Positions 63,756-64,000 of a stretch of DNA of 64,000 bases are shown here, one piece after another (the first letter of the stretch is position 1; each line of letters begins with the position of its first letter). The stretch is from the NCBI GenBank assembly GCA_005518205.2, contig RFFC02000002.1:1-64000 (forward strand). Reading direction: 5' to 3'. Below the pieces are notes generated by a model that searched no databases, was not told where the DNA came from, and worked only from the letters and a program-made list of their open reading frames with translations. Source of the stretch: Hormoscilla sp. GUM202 (GTDB taxonomy: Bacteria > Cyanobacteriota > Cyanobacteriia > Cyanobacteriales > Desertifilaceae). The position numbers were made by a program, and so were the translations under genes.

Positions 63756-64000
63756 TTATGAACCGAATTGGATCGCCCTCATGATCTCGTCTTCGTCGGT
63801 TATTTCTGGGTCTGTCAGGATGTTCAGGTTGAAAGACATGTCCGCGATCGTCAGATTAAACAAGGCACTACCGCCGGACCTCGTCACCGATACACCAGTG
63901 GAATTATCTTGGAAAGCAAGCCTGATAGTATCCTCCTCAGTAAAGTCCAAAATAAAATCTTGCTCACTCATGGTGCTGTCAGAGTCGGCCAGGAAGTGGA
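63756..64000 (-). CDS. C-terminal part of a gene running off the window
   Basis: The frame is open from the window edge (HFLADSDST...) through MSEQDFILDFTEEDTIRLAF, GVSVTRSGGSALFNLTI and stops after RAIQFGS. The ILDFTEEDTIRLAF pattern resembles the end region of RTX-type secreted proteins, where a DF..G.D.I.L motif follows the repeats. The ATG at 63971 could start a 71-residue protein, but because the frame continues to the edge it is more likely the tail of a longer one. No further call is possible. Confidence 0.5.
   Translation of the reverse strand, partial: HFLADSDSTMSEQDFILDFTEEDTIRLAFQDNSTGVSVTRSGGSALFNLTIADMSFNLNILTDPEITDEDEIMRAIQFGS

Overview
This window reads as chromosomal DNA of a cyanobacterium, probably a filamentous one. 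The HIP1 octamer GCGATCGC and its core are frequent. Several proteins have cyanobacterial forms: a SelD-type NADH-dehydrogenase domain, a SYCRP1-like Crp regulator, a CobT-like UPF0284 protein, and a small protein with GNRPI repeats. Heptanucleotide repeats of the STRR type occur in intergenic DNA. Genus and species cannot be told from the sequence alone.

Layout. 0-3.9 kb: a truncated geranylgeranyl-reductase-like gene, a small conserved gene, and pyrH-frr. 3.9-10.8 kb: a cluster of toxin-antitoxin genes. It holds two UPF0175/DUF3368 pairs, one VapBC-like pair and a DUF1778 remnant. The first pair has a 903-nt ORF-less group II intron inside the antitoxin gene. 8.9-17.0 kb: a pPIWI-RE three-gene island, made of a REase with zinc ribbon, a DinG-like iron-sulfur helicase and a pPIWI-RE protein, with the VapBC pair sitting between REase and helicase. 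17-25 kb: two large, probably exported repeat proteins and a broken HIT gene. 25-38 kb: a GNRPI-repeat protein, a dead lipoxygenase gene, rpe, a subtilisin-like protease, a serpin lipoprotein, an LCP (LytR-CpsA-Psr) protein, an alpha/beta hydrolase and a PP2C phosphatase. 38-50.5 kb: an insertion-rich graveyard. An FHA-PrsW frame is split by a stop. A CHAT protease gene is broken by a frameshift, an antisense intron, a MITE and an IS630 element. A coiled-coil/acidic gene is split by a MITE and a 44-bp palindrome. Two IS630-type elements and an IS1 also lie here. 50.9-64 kb: ordinary genes (Crp regulator, DUF2232, CobT-like, solute-binding lipoprotein, SbsA/beta-propeller protein, a permease/TIGR03943 pair, an XPB-like helicase) plus an IS66 transposase and IS scraps.

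Two things stand out. The first is the complete pPIWI-RE island, a predicted nucleic-acid-guided defence system, beside several toxin-antitoxin modules. The second is the antitoxin gene whose reading frame, and whose 4-bp overlap with its toxin, are rebuilt only if the group II intron is removed. Around both lies a dense population of small palindromic and MITE elements. Many sit inside reading frames, and for several the insertion can be undone on paper to restore the original frame.
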